Positions 32,001 through 41,885 of a stretch of 64,000 nucleotides of DNA are shown one piece after another. A program made the translations under genes and the position numbers. Below the pieces are notes generated by a model. It worked only from the letters and a program-made list of their open reading frames with translations. It was not told the DNA's origin and did not search any database. The stretch is from positions 27,416,822 to 27,480,821 of the forward strand of contig OX421507.1 in NCBI GenBank assembly GCA_949126835.1, written 5' to 3'. Source of the stretch: Anisus vortex. Lineage: Eukaryota; Mollusca; Gastropoda; Planorbidae. Position 1 is the stretch's first letter. Every line of letters begins with the position of its first letter.

Positions 32001-35000
32001 GCTATATGTTTTTATAGTACACATTTTCTTCTCTTTATACTGTCACCCTCTTCCGCACTACCTCACCCTTTTTTTTTTTGGTGTGGGGGGGGCGTATCTA
32101 CACCCCATCGCCTCCCTGGCACTCCTAGCTAAGCAATTTTGTATGATCTTTATTATTATAATGAGTAGGGGCCTATCCACTACCCATTTCTTACAAATAT
32201 ATATTTAAAGCAAGACAAAATTTATTAATTATTTTTTAATTGCATTCATGTACACTAAAGAAAACATGAAGAAATAGCTTTAAAGAAAACTTTCTCATAT
32301 ATAAAAATTAATTTGAGATCTCAGAGGCAAGCTTATTATACTGTGCATGCTGTGTAGTTACTGTAATAACCTTAACTTATGTCTATACTTTACATAACTT
32401 ACTAAAGTATCAGTTTGAATCTTGGGAAGGATTTGAGATTTTCCAGAGTGTTCATAAGTCTTATTAAGCTCTGAAGGCATAGTTGAGGGCCAAGAAAATT
32501 CGGATGGGCATTGTGTAGGCCACGCAATCCATTAATATACCATAGCCACACAAACTTCGCGAATTCGCCTAGTGAATTAAATTGACCGCAATGGAATAAT
32601 TTATTTATATTTTACGTTTTATTTGACAGGGTTGTTTAAATGTTAAAGTTTGATTGGTTGTGAAACATAGGGGTAATGGTGAGAAGCATCTTCAGTATTT
32701 TGACATTGAATAAACAAAGTCCAACACCTGACAAACTCTCATAATGTTCATACTGTTGTGTTCTTAGGTAACTGGCAGTGGACATGGATTAGGTACCAAC
32801 CCGATTACTGGCGAACACATCGTTTTCGTCAAAGATATGTGTCCTGTATGTCATGACGGTACTGTTCTACAATAGATATGTGTCCTGTATGTCATGACGG
32901 TACTGTTCTACAATAGATATGTGTCCTGTATGTCATGACGGTACTGTTATACAATAGATATGTGTCCTGTATGTCATGACGGTACTGTTCTACAATAGAT
33001 ATGTGTCCTGTATGTCATGACGGTACTGTTCTACAATAGATATGTGTCCTGTATGTCATGACGGTACTGTTCTACAATAGCTAACATATTATTTTTGCTC
33101 TCTATTTTTATTGAAAAAATTTTTTTTTTTTTTTAAATAAATATTTTATTCACATTTTGAACTCTAAATCAAGCTAATACAAGTAGATGTGTTTTTTAAA
33201 AAGTTATTTCAATTTTAGGACAGTTGCTTTGATTGATATAGCTGAAAAAGTCCACATGCCCGTGTAGGAAATTTTTGTAGAATCTAGTCAGTAGAAATGT
33301 GTGCGTAAGTTTAATACAATTAAAAGCATACTAGGTCTATGAAATAATTTAGGTGAGCGATATTATAATATTAAAATGTCACTGTGACCTACTTTTAATC
33401 TGTTAAAAATAATTTCGAAAAATATAATAAGGCTAACTAGCACAGCAAAGATATAGTTATAAAAGCTGATCATTTTTAATATAAATAAAAAAAATACCTA
33501 ATATGAATATATATATATATATCATGAAAGTAAAAACGATGTCATATAGGTGATGTGGACTTTGCACTTGACGGAGATGGCCGATGGCAAATTTCTATGC
33601 AAGCTGTCCAGTGTCCAGTCGGAAGTTCAACAATTCAGTACGCTTTCCAGGGAAGTAACCCTTGGTATTTGAAACTGCAGATTCGAAATGCCAGGTAAAG
33701 AGAACATATAAGATGTATTTTAAAGTTTCTGATTGAAGGTACGTTTTTGTGGTCGTTATTTTTATCTTTATATTGCATTTATCAATCTCAGGGCAGGTCA
33801 AACTTGAATTAGGTATAGACTAACAAATACTGATCCAAAGTATCAATTCAAATATTTAATCATCAAATATTCAATTCATCAACTTATATACAAGAGTAAA
33901 CTGAACAGTTCAACGCGTTTCAAACTAAAAAATCACCATGGGCCGCATAAGATACTTTGAGTATAACGGCGGGCCACATCAACAAATCTGAGAAACACTA
34001 TAATCTTATTGAATTATATTTAATTAATTTGCACGCCTACTACAACGGCTTTATTAAGCTATCGCCCCACAACGCCAAATATAACAATTGTAATCCAACA
34101 TTTATTTAAGAACATTCAATAATTTTTACACTTTGATCAGTGTTTTGTCCTGAGGTTTGATGCCTCCTTTTCATGACAATTTTTCGTATATATGGCTGAA
34201 ATGTATTTGCAGTTCCGACATTCATCAGGGATGTCAAGTGTTCATTTGTCAGCCTTGTTCTCTGATAAGTATTTGTTAATTTTCATGATGGAAAATAACT
34301 GTTCACACACATAGGTGGAACCTATCATTGCCATAATACTAGTTGAAAACTTTCTGAAATCTGTAAACTTTCCAGGAAGGTATGAATAGAAGCCTGGTAT
34401 CTCTACTTCTAGATACTTTGCTTTTAGTGCAGAACCAGACTGCATTTCTAATAGCTCCATTTGCAAGTTTTCCTCCGCTTTGACAACATCAAAGTTTAAT
34501 GGTGCCGAAAATAATGCAAAATGGTATTCAAAAGATGAGAAATAACTAAATCTTTCTTGGAACTTTCTTGACAATAAATCAATGTGACCCTCACATTTAG
34601 CAAAAGTAAATACAGATTCAGCATTGGCCTGTTTTTTTTAGTTCTTTGCAGTTTAGGAAAATTAACCAAATGTTCACGTGACAACTGTGTCTTCCGTAAG
34701 CTAAGTTTTGTAATGAAACACTTGATGTCGTCGTACAACTGAGTGATGAGTTTGTATTTGCAGTGTAATTTCAAATTAAGATCACTTAAATGTGCAGTGA
34801 TGTCCACAGCAAAAGCTATATCCTGGATCCAACTTTCATCTTTCATTTCATCTGTTTTTACCTTTCATCTCCAAAAATAAAGTAATGTCTGGTCTCAGCA
34901 CTTTGTGACATGACAACCAACAGACTGATGTGTAGAATAGAACATCGGTGAACTATCCATGTCTTCTAACAGCTGACTGAATTGACGATGATTGAGAACA

Positions 35001-38000
35001 TTGCATTTGATAAAGTTCACTGTTTTTGTGACCACAATAAGCACGTGATTCAATTTTATAGTCCTTGAATACAAATTTTACTGATGAATAATGCAGTAAA
35101 AATGTGCAAATGATGAATCTGAATACGAGTTCTCAATTTTTTTTCGCAACTTGGCAGAAACACCATTATGTCTGCCAACCATATTCGCAGCACCATCAGT
35201 GGATAAACATACAAGTTTACTCTAATCAAAATCATAGTCATGCAGAATCTGATCGACTTTTTCAAAGATGTCTTCGCTGCTGTAGTGTCATGCATTGGGA
35301 TTAGTTCAATCAGTTCTTCATAAAAATTAAATTCACTGTCACAGTTTCTAATAAAAACTGCAAGCTGTGCTATTCCAGTGATGTTAACGGTCTCATCAAT
35401 AGCAATAGAAAAATGTTCAAATTTGGATGATGCAACCTTCAACTGTTGCTTCAAATCATCTGTGATTTCATCAATCCGTCCAGCAACAGTGTTCCTGGTT
35501 AACGAAATATTCTTAAATAACAGTGCCTTCTGTGGGCATACAATGTCAGCCGCTTTCAGAAAGCAATGCTTTACGAAATCTCCTTCACTGTAAGATTTCC
35601 CACTCATGGCGATCATTCGGCTGAGTTCATAGCTTGCAATAACGGAAGTGACATTGGCTTGATCTATTTTTGTAAAACATGTCTGTTGCTGTTTCTAGTT
35701 AGACTTCAGTTAATTGTGTCTTGAAACACCCATAACTATCGTATAGTTTTCTTATACGTGGCGCCGGGCCAGATATATGTTTTATACACCCAGTTTACAG
35801 TATTAAAACTGCAATTTTCGCCTTTAAATGAGACAAATGCAGTATCCTTTGTGCGGGCCGCACACGTGCTTGCATGCGGCCCGCGGGCCGCACGTTTGAC
35901 ATACCTGGTCTAAAGCCTAGTCTAAACACGTCCTGTCGTTTCGTAGTTCTTAGGTCGTCTATCGTTTCTGCAATATATTCACAACGTCAATTCTTACTCC
36001 TACGTCAGTGTTACGTCATAGTTTTTTTTTGCGTCATTCGTCACTCAATATTTAGTAATTTTACATTGTGTTAGAGATTATCAAAATGAGCGTTAATAAA
36101 ACAAGACATATGTATTTGAAACCCCGATAGTTAGATCTATCAACTGCCAAACAAGATACGTCAATTAATTAATCTTTAGTCTTTGTTTCATTGTGCAATA
36201 TTCCATTAACTTAACCATGATTGGCTCTTGAATCAGAAACCATAGATATTTGTTTCTGTCAGCTGCCATGTCACACCAGGAATAGTCTTCAGGTTTAGAC
36301 CTCTAGTCTTTAGGTATTTCCCATCCTTTCTCTCAACATTTCCATTGGCCTTCCCTAAAGTTTCTCCTTTGATACTGTATTGCGAGAGTCATCTTGGGGA
36401 AGGGGGGGGGGGGTAATTAGACATTCAACAGACATATCCCAACCAACACTCTTGTTCTTAACGCGTACATCTATTATCGCTGCCATGTCTGTTCTCAAGC
36501 GTAAAGCTTTGTTAGAATTTCATTACAACTGGCCAAAGTAGAGAATGCGTCGCAGACATTGATGCTAGAAGACGTTCAGTTTTCATTCAATGGCCGTTCA
36601 AGTCCTCCAGCATTCAGATCCATACAAGACAATGCCCTAAACATTAATATTTTAATATTATTAACTTTCGTCGGATTCTGAGGTCTGCTGGTCTTCTTAT
36701 GGGCATGAACATGGCAAATCTTTTTTTTTCTACCTATTGATTCTAGTGTTGATTTTCATTTGACAATCACTCATGAACTTTGCTGTACAGATAGTATTAT
36801 ATTATAATTCATTGACACCTTGTAATTCATTATCTCTTAGGGTAACAGAGGTGGCTTTTGTTTTTGTTTTAAGCGCAGTCTTTTTGTCCACTATCTATAT
36901 GAAACAAAGTTTCTACATTTTATATGTTTTTCTCTTCACTTGCCATTTCAAAATTAAAAAGTAATATTTGAATCTCTTTTAGACAGAGCAATTAGGATAA
37001 GTTAAATATTGTATACTTTGATTTTAGTATCTTAGAAATGGTGCAGTACCCTGAACTTTTGTGACATACAAACAGAACAAAAGATAGTCTAATAGACTTC
37101 CAAAAAGGTACAGGATCAAGACAGCAAGACACACATATCTCAATTACTTTTGTTCTCCCACCAAAATGATAACCATACTTTGTAAAGAAAAAAAAGTTTC
37201 CCTTTATGAAACAATAACAATCTAGCCTTTTTATATTAATATTTATATAGGTGCATTCGGGCAAGAAATGGGTTGCCTTTACAATTCAGAAAAACCAAAA
37301 GATGAACATAATTTAAAAACATTTTATAAAAATTGTAGGACTAATAGGCGAATTTAAAAAGTAAAAACAATAAATAAATAATAATTTCTTTGTTCTCCAT
37401 TCCCAGAATTCCCATTACAGGAGTCCAAGTACACAAGAACAATGCCTGGGTCACCATGACCCACAGCGGAGATGGTTACTGGCTGCTCAGTGACGGCCAT
37501 GAGATGCCCGCCGGAGCCTTCGGGATACGTCTAACGGCGGCCAACGGACATGTCCTAGAGGACACCGTGCCAGGAATAGGTCAGCCGATTTGGGGGATGT
37601 GGGAAGGGGAATGGAGTTTGTTGCAATGAGTGGATTAGTCTACTGTCATGAGTAGGTCAAGGTCATTGCAACTAGTGGATTAGTCTACATTCATGAGTAG
37701 GTCAAGGTAATTGCAACGAGTGGATTAGTCTACTGTCATGAGTAGGTCAAGGTCATTGCAACTAGTGGATTAGTCTACTGTCATGAGTAGGTCAAGGTCA
37801 TTGCTAACTTCATATTTCTTTACAACCATTCAACTGTAATCATAATCTGTAGTCATAATCTGCAATCATAAACTTTAATCCTAAACTTTAATCAAAATCT
37901 GTAATCATAATCTGTAATCATAATCTGTAATCATAAACTGTAATCATAATCTGTAATCATAATCTGTAATCATAATCTGTAATCAAAATCTGTAATCATA

Positions 38001-38864
38001 ATCTGTAATCATAATCTGTAATCATAATCTGTAATCATAATCTGTAATCATAATCTGTAATCATAATCTGTAATCATAATCTGTAATCATAATCTGTAAT
38101 CATAATCTGTAATCATAATCTGTAATCATAATCTGTAATCATAATCTGTAATTATAAACTAAACAAATTTTGTCTAGTATCTAACAACATAATGAGGTTA
38201 GTTTTATTCGTTGTCTGTAGCCTACTATGTCTGTAACTGTTGACAGAGCATAGAACTGTTCCCAACGGGATATACGCTTTACAAGTATTATTATTGTTCT
38301 TATTAGTTTTTAGAAAATACATTATAGTATTTTTCCAGGTCAATTTGTAAATTTGTTTCAATAAGCTTCTTAACCCTTCCCGTAACGACCTACTTCTATC
38401 TATGCTGCCTTCAGTTCCGATATATACGCGCCCGGGACTGTAAGGGTTCAAATTTTTGTTTCATGACGTCACTAATGGTTGGCTACAAGGTCCGCTTAAA
38501 AGGGTAAACATATTGATCTAAAAAAAAAAAGTAAAATTTAGCTTGGATTCATTATGAACATGTTTAACTGGTCGGCTATTAATAGACTTAGTTAATAAAT
38601 GAACGAATTGGACCTGCAATGATGGTACACTATAAACTTTCAGGTTCACCATTAAGACTTTGTTTCGAAATCCGACCCTCCTGTTGAAAAGGGCTAGCCA
38701 GCCACTAAGTACAGCAATAGTTAATGTGTATATATTTAATTCTCATCATTATAATCAAAGACTATGTATTTTTTTGTTCGTTTTTCATTACAGACAATGA
38801 TCATATTTTGGAAGGAGGCAATCGTGTCCAGGTTCCTTTAGATCCATCGTTACCGTCTGCATAA
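27503..38864 (+). CDS. Expansin-like secreted protein, copy 2 (7 exons, 246 aa)
   Basis: Exons: 27503-27554, 29089-29150, 30235-30381, 32768-32858, 33550-33694, 37407-37579, 38794-38864. They have the same lengths and phases as copy 1, and the frame is open to TAA. Signal peptide MSPTSYVFFLMGLALIQA. The barrel domain has GTYYGEILEGTCQFG, CGMCLK, KDMCPVC (Asp110) and GDVDFAL (Asp121). The CBM63-like domain has GSNPWYLKLQIRN, so Trp replaces the first Tyr of copy 1. All six mature cysteines are kept. Exons 3, 5 and 6 are close to copy 1 while introns are largely unalignable, which suggests purifying selection or exon-biased similarity. Tandem repeats span the donors of exons 1 and 4. The inferred role is wall loosening during feeding on plants or algae. 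Substrate and tissue are unknown. Confidence 0.88.
27535..28482 (+). repeat. 50-bp tandem array spanning the exon-1 splice donor
   Basis: The first unit is the true exon-1 end and donor. About 19 units follow in register, nearly all keeping CAGGGTAAGT or a one-base variant. A longer 250-bp block is also duplicated (about 28071-28250 and 28250-28430 share the order of variants such as CCTAAAACCAGTTAAAG). Confidence 0.93.
28538..29016. repeat. TCTA microsatellite before exon 2 of copy 2
   Basis: TCTA runs with TTTA/TGTA interruptions occupy the same site as in the truncated copy and copy 1. IYLS-rich open frames here are artefacts. Confidence 0.93.
29089..29150 (+). CDS. Expansin copy 2, exon 2
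   Basis: Acceptor AATTCCTCAG, donor GTAAGT. It encodes AQPGVKNQQVLDLFSKSFNG and D, identical in protein to copy 1. Confidence 0.9.
29151..29879. other. Intron 2 of copy 2, first part
   Basis: No recognised repeat. The short frame at 29389-29610 has no splice context. Confidence 0.5.
29880..30105 (+). mobile_element. LINE 3' tail, TAAGATA family
   Basis: It contains CACTTATGCGAGAACAAATG, ATGGAATGGGTTGCCTGAAC, GGATGAGCGTAGAACGCAAA and AGTGTCTGTAATATATTAAG. It lies just before exon 3. Confidence 0.82.
30235..30381 (+). CDS. Expansin copy 2, exon 3
   Basis: Acceptor CTAATATAG, donor GTAAAA. 49 codons from GTYYGEILEG to SLTCGMCLK. Confidence 0.9.
30540..31262 (+). mobile_element. LINE reverse-transcriptase C-terminal fragment, TAAGATA family
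   Basis: It encodes GKYLGVIINDKLSWNPHIDE, then KTLGFIKRNFYKYNKNIKLK and YLTLVRPILEYAASVWDPST. These are the thumb and C-terminal motifs of CR1/Jockey-type LINEs. The frame is then lost and the tail common to the family follows, ending near GTATAAGAAGAAGATAAGAT. It is 5'-truncated and identifies the family to which the shorter tails belong. Confidence 0.85.
31391..31690. mobile_element. MITE family G, 300 bp
   Basis: CAAAGACTATAATAAGATGG at the left pairs with an inverted, slightly diverged copy at the right end (ATCTTATTATAGCCTTTG). The flanks TTATTAG and TTATAAG are an imperfect target duplication. It lies in intron 3 of copy 2. Confidence 0.78.
31700..32767. other. Intron 3 of copy 2, last part
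   Basis: No recognised repeat or gene. A weak SINE-A-like stretch (near 32465-32560, AGGCCACGCAATCC and CATAGCCACACAAA) may be a very old copy. Confidence 0.35.
32768..32858 (+). CDS. Expansin copy 2, exon 4
   Basis: Acceptor TTCTTAG, donor GTACTG. It encodes VTGSGHGLGTNPITGEHIVF and VKDMCPVCHD. Its last 25 bases are the start of a 41-bp tandem repeat with six copies of the donor. The first donor keeps the same exon length as in copy 1. Confidence 0.88.
32834..33080 (+). repeat. 41-bp tandem repeat spanning the exon-4 splice donor
   Basis: Six units start at 32834, 32875, 32916, 32957, 32998 and 33039. Each holds GATATGTGTCCTGTATGTCA, TGACG, then GTACTGTTCTACAATA. The first 25 bases are coding in unit 1. 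The other five are intronic and nearly identical (one change, GTTATAC in unit 3). Confidence 0.95.
33550..33694 (+). CDS. Expansin copy 2, exon 5
   Basis: Acceptor TCATATAG, donor GTAAAG. It carries GDVDFALDGDGRWQISMQAV and then GSNPWYLKLQIRNA. Confidence 0.9.
33905..35905 (-). pseudogene. Decayed hAT transposase gene (ZBED/GTF2IRD2-like)
   Basis: Three - strand segments (35616-35056, 34846-34496, 34574-34242) encode pieces of one protein in different frames. KHCFLKAADIVCPQ...ITDDLKQQLK and IDETVNITGIAQLAVFIR belong to the N-terminal/catalytic part. STYVCEQLFSIMKINKYLSE belongs to the C-terminal hAT dimerisation region. The right end (CGTTTGACATACCTG beside GCGGGCCGCACG) and a weaker inverse near 33912 (CGCGTTTCAAACT) look like Charlie-type hAT inverted repeats. 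Frameshifts make it non-functional. It lies antisense in intron 5 of copy 2. Confidence 0.75.
35906..37250. other. Intron 5 of copy 2, last part
   Basis: A stretch at about 36450-36700 (ACGCGTACATCTATTATCGC, GAGAATGCGTCGCAGACATT) has a coding-like composition and may be another retroelement piece. I could not assign it. Confidence 0.3.
37255..37350 (+). mobile_element. LINE 3' tail fragment, TAAGATA family
   Basis: A short diverged piece with AAATGGGTTGCCT and ATGAACATAATTTAAAAACA, ending 60 bp before exon 6 of copy 2. Confidence 0.55.
37407..37579 (+). CDS. Expansin copy 2, exon 6
   Basis: Acceptor ATTCCCAG, donor GTCAGC. It carries IPITGVQVHKNNAWVTMTHS and GAFGIRLTAANGHVLEDTVP. Confidence 0.9.
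37617..37800. repeat. 45-bp tandem repeat, 4 copies
   Basis: Units contain TTGCAACTAGTGGATTAGTC and CATGAGTAGGTCAAGGTC. It begins about 37 bp after the exon-6 donor of copy 2. Confidence 0.92.
37838..38155. repeat. 13-bp minisatellite, about 24 copies
   Basis: Unit AATCATAATCTGT, with AAACT variants at both ends. Intron 6 of copy 2. Confidence 0.95.
38794..38864 (+). CDS. Expansin copy 2, exon 7
   Basis: Acceptor CATTACAG. It encodes DNDHILEGGNRVQVPLDPSL, then PSA and TAA. Confidence 0.88.
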
Positions 38865-38936
38865 AGGGAAGAAAAAAAACACAGATGGAAGGCTAGGAAT
38901 AAACATATATTTTTACGAACCAAATCATTAACAATG

Positions 38937-38942
38937 AATAAA
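38937..38942 (+). terminator. Polyadenylation signal of expansin copy 2
   Basis: AATAAA 73 bp after the TAA. An earlier AATAAA is at 38898-38903. Confidence 0.65.
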
Positions 38943-39009
38943 AACATTTAGAATACATGCATTTTTAGTATTTTGTTCCTTTTTAAAAATCCGTTAAATT
39001 ATTTTCGCT

Positions 39010-39420
39010 ATTATCTTATATATTACAGATGCTCCTTCTATAAAGAAGATTATTGCGTCCTTCGTTCCTCCGTGGTCCGAGTCTAGTCTTGCATTTTTAT
39101 AAATGTTTTAAATGAGTTTAAAGTAAGTTACTGGTTATCTTGGTTTGTTCAGGCAACCCATTCCATGCACGAATGCCTGTCGGGAAGAAAAAGTATTTAA
39201 ATGCATTTGTTCTCGCATAAGGGTTAAGAATAGTGTTTCTGTCCTTAAGTTTATCTGAACGCTGCAACAGGTTGCTATTGGATTGTATTACTAAATCATA
39301 GTTTAACGCTTTATGTACCATTATTACTTTAGTCTTTGATATTATGTCCTCTAGTGTTTCTAGGTTTAGCGATTTAACTATTAGTATTACTCTTGTATGT
39401 TGTGAATATTCGCTATACCT
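39010..39420 (-). mobile_element. LINE 3' fragment, TAAGATA family
   Basis: The - strand frame gives KSLNLETLEDIISKTKVIMV, then HKALN and FFPTGIRAWNGLPEQTK, the end of the RT ORF. It abuts a SINE. Confidence 0.85.
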
Positions 39421-39423
39421 GAC

Positions 39424-39546
39424 TTTATTAGTGGTAAAGTAAAAGCGGTAGGGCATTTTGCTGGCCACACAATCCCCTAACATGCTATGAACGCTGCTTC
39501 GCCGGCCCGTGGATGAAATTGGTCTGACGGGATACTTTACTTTACC
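39424..39546 (+). mobile_element. SINE family A, 3' half
   Basis: GTAAAGTAAAAGCGGTAGGG, then GCTGGCCACACAATCCCC, GAACGCTGCTTCGCCGGC and GACGGGATACTTTACTTTAC. Confidence 0.85.
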
Positions 39547-39589
39547 AGCCACCAAGAGTAAAGTAGTCATAATGGCAGTAAATTCATAC

Positions 39590-39880
39590 TTAAAAATACA
39601 GCAATTTGTTACAATGCTCAGATAAGCATAAAGACAAACACACATTCCTTATCCATTATGCCAGAACAAATGCATATAAGTGCTCTTTGTGTTCGAGAGG
39701 CATCCGGGGCATGGAATGGGTTGCCTGAACAAACTGGGAAAACCAGTAACCTAACATCATTTAAAAACACAAATCAAAACGCAAGACTAGACTCAGACCA
39801 CAGATGAGATGAGCGTAGGACGCAATAGTCATCTTTATAGAAGGAACGTCCGTAACGTATAAGATAAGATAATGTGTAGA
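39590..39880 (+). mobile_element. LINE 3' fragment, TAAGATA family
   Basis: Same family as 39010-39420 but in the opposite orientation, 170 bp away. It ends GTATAAGATAAGATAATG. Confidence 0.85.
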
Positions 39881-40154
39881 TGTAGTTAATTAAACATGCG
39901 CCGTGTATAGACTTAAGCTTAGTGAAGATTATTCATTCGGTTTAGGATGAACACGACAAGTAGCTTAGAAGAAAATTAAAAGATTATCCTCTTAAAGCTT
40001 GGCTTAATGAATTGTCCCAAAGACTAACAGTTAACAGTTAGTATTGGATTCTTATAGCAATTAATAGAAGACTATTAATGTAATGCAACAACAATAAGAC
40101 GATACAATGTGAACAAACTTAATAGATAACTTGTTATATGTAAGTATAGTATCA

Positions 40155-40386
40155 CGTCGGAGCAGTTTGAAGCAGAGTTCACAAGTTTATGTGAAGATTG
40201 TATTTCCAGTACAATACCCCAACCCACTTTGCTTTTTTTCTGTAACTAATATCATGTTCCCATTAGAGCTGGGTAGACTCAGGGACACCCCCTTCAGACC
40301 CGAGAACAAACCCCATAACCTTCAGGAGGATTCGAACCAAAGACCGTCGGTACGCCAGTCGAACGCGCTGCCTCTTGCCCACCAAT
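40155..40386 (-). mobile_element. SINE family A, diverged
   Basis: Inverse B-box GGATTCGAACCAAAGACCGT and head CGCCAGTCGAACGCGCTGCC are clear. The core is partly lost. Confidence 0.78.
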
Positions 40387-40504
40387 GTTTAACACGATTT
40401 AGCTTTGGTAGTAAAGATTTAGGCTATATTGAAGTTAGTCTTATTGATTTTCTTAATTTCATGTAAGCTCTCTCGCCCTCTTTTCTTTCTATTACTTCTT
40501 TATC

Positions 40505-40695
40505 ATTATTTTCTCTTGTATGTTACAAATGCTCATTAAATACATAAGATTATCGAGTCCTTCGCTTATTCGTAGTCTTGAACACAGTCTTTGAAAAATT
40601 GTAATTGGTGTCAAGCTGTTTTGTTCCATTCTATGCCAAGATGCCACTGGGGAAGGAAGAGAACGAGTATGTATTTTTTTAAATATTATAAATAA
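40505..40695 (-). mobile_element. LINE 3' tail, diverged
   Basis: TTGTATGTTACAAATGCTC and CATTCTATGCCAAGATGCCA with ACTGGGGAAG match the inverse of the TAAGATA family tail. Confidence 0.6.
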
Positions 40696-40767
40696 ATACC
40701 TAGGCCCACACTAGGCCCTACACTAGGCCCGCCCACTATAGGCCCGCCGACACTAGGCCCACATTAG

Positions 40768-40975
40768 GGTTTGGGTTCGAATCCTGGTGAATGCTAGGAT
40801 TTGTTACCGGGACTGGAGGGTGTTCCCTCCGGAGACCACCTAGCTTTATGGGTACCTGATATTAGTTTGGATAAAGATAAGTGCTGGCCACACAATCTCT
40901 TGGCATGCCGTGGCCACAGAAACTGGAGAACGCTGCTTCGCCGGCACTATGATCAATTTGGGAAGTTTACTTCAG
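40768..40975 (+). mobile_element. SINE family A, 5'-truncated in the head
   Basis: It starts at the B-box TGGGTTCGAATCCTGGTG and runs through the core GCTGGCCACACAATCTCTTG to CTTCGCCGGCACTATGATCA. It is preceded by a GGCCC(G/A)CC-rich micro-repeat (40703-40765). Confidence 0.82.
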
Positions 40976-41123
40976 TTTCGTGCTTCTGGAGGTTAATTTA
41001 CCCATTTTAAATGTTTACCAGTTTCATAGACGAGTCTTAAATAGACAATTTGGATGAAAATGCATTTCCGCTATATTCCCGTAAATAATCGTATAATTAT
41101 CTTTTCGGCATGTTTCAAGTGCA

Positions 41124-41525
41124 TTGTTAATCTTCCAGTTTCATTTTGTTTTGCTTATAATGACAACCATTACGATTGAAAGCAGATATTTACGCCTTGT
41201 TGCTGACTTAGCATTCACGGATGTTGAGAAATTCATTGCACTTTCAACTGCAAGTTCAGGCCGACTACAAATAAACAAAGGCTATAAGTATTATTGTGAG
41301 GATTATGTCTTCAATATTAAAAGTGAGTATGCCAGAATTTATAGCAGAAGGCAGCCATTTTTTAAATCCAATTTAGCGAATAGGATCGGAAGTGATGTGA
41401 CATCCGAAATTTATGCATGCATTAGATTAAAATTTGACAAACCTAATGCTTTTATTTTATTTGTGTCTTCAATGTGTATGGCTCACAGTGATATGGTCCA
41501 TAACAGTGTTGTTGTATTTCAATAA
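41124..41525 (+). CDS. Unidentified 133-codon ORF, possibly a transposon remnant
   Basis: The frame holds ESRYLRLVADLAFTDVEKFI, LQINKGYKYYCEDYVFNIKS and CIRLKFDKPNAFILFVSSMC. The GYKYY.....FNIKSEYARIY pattern recalls a FLYWCH-type module, but its zinc ligands are not clearly present. A related stretch with KGYN...NIKSE recurs at 62170-62235, so this is probably part of a repeat and not a host gene. There is no visible promoter or splice context. The region from the second Met (41160, MTTITIE) is a likelier start. Confidence 0.3.
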   Translation: MLIFQFHFVLLIMTTITIESRYLRLVADLAFTDVEKFIALSTASSGRLQINKGYKYYCEDYVFNIKSEYARIYSRRQPFFKSNLANRIGSDVTSEIYACIRLKFDKPNAFILFVSSMCMAHSDMVHNSVVVFQ

Positions 41526-41539
41526 ACATTGTTGTTAAA

Positions 41540-41885
41540 ACTATTATTATTATCACTGTTCTTGGCTGTACATCTGTTTCGGCACGCGCTGGAAAAGAGC
41601 CGCTATCGCTGCTCTCAGGATGATGGCTGATTCCTGCGAGGCTAAGCGAAGGATCTCAATGCAGTCGTTTATGCATCACGCAACGCACCCGAGCACAGAG
41701 ATTAGGCTCCCAAAGACCGTATGACACTACGCACGGGAGTCGGCTTTTCTCCTCATATTTATCCCTATCTTTCCGAGATACGAATGAAAATGACGGACCC
41801 CAAAGTGGAAAAAAAACAGCAGCTGCGCTTTGAAGCTTGCTACCGCCCTCGAGACGGTACACTTTTATTCCGACAGCATCAAAGT
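41540..41885. other. GC-elevated block of unknown nature
   Basis: Composition rises sharply compared with the flanks. No conserved protein or RNA motif is recognised in either strand. Confidence 0.35.

Noticed and set aside
34242..35616. Functional ZBED-like host gene
   Set aside because: The pieces lie in different frames with stops between them, and hAT-like ends flank them.
37617..37800. A further donor-spanning array after exon 6 of copy 2
   Set aside because: The 45-bp unit starts about 37 bp into the intron and shares only a weak GTAGGTCAAG likeness with the donor ATAGGTCAGC, so I do not count it.
39118..39645. 175-codon - strand frame as a host gene
   Set aside because: It fuses a SINE translation to the end of a LINE RT frame.
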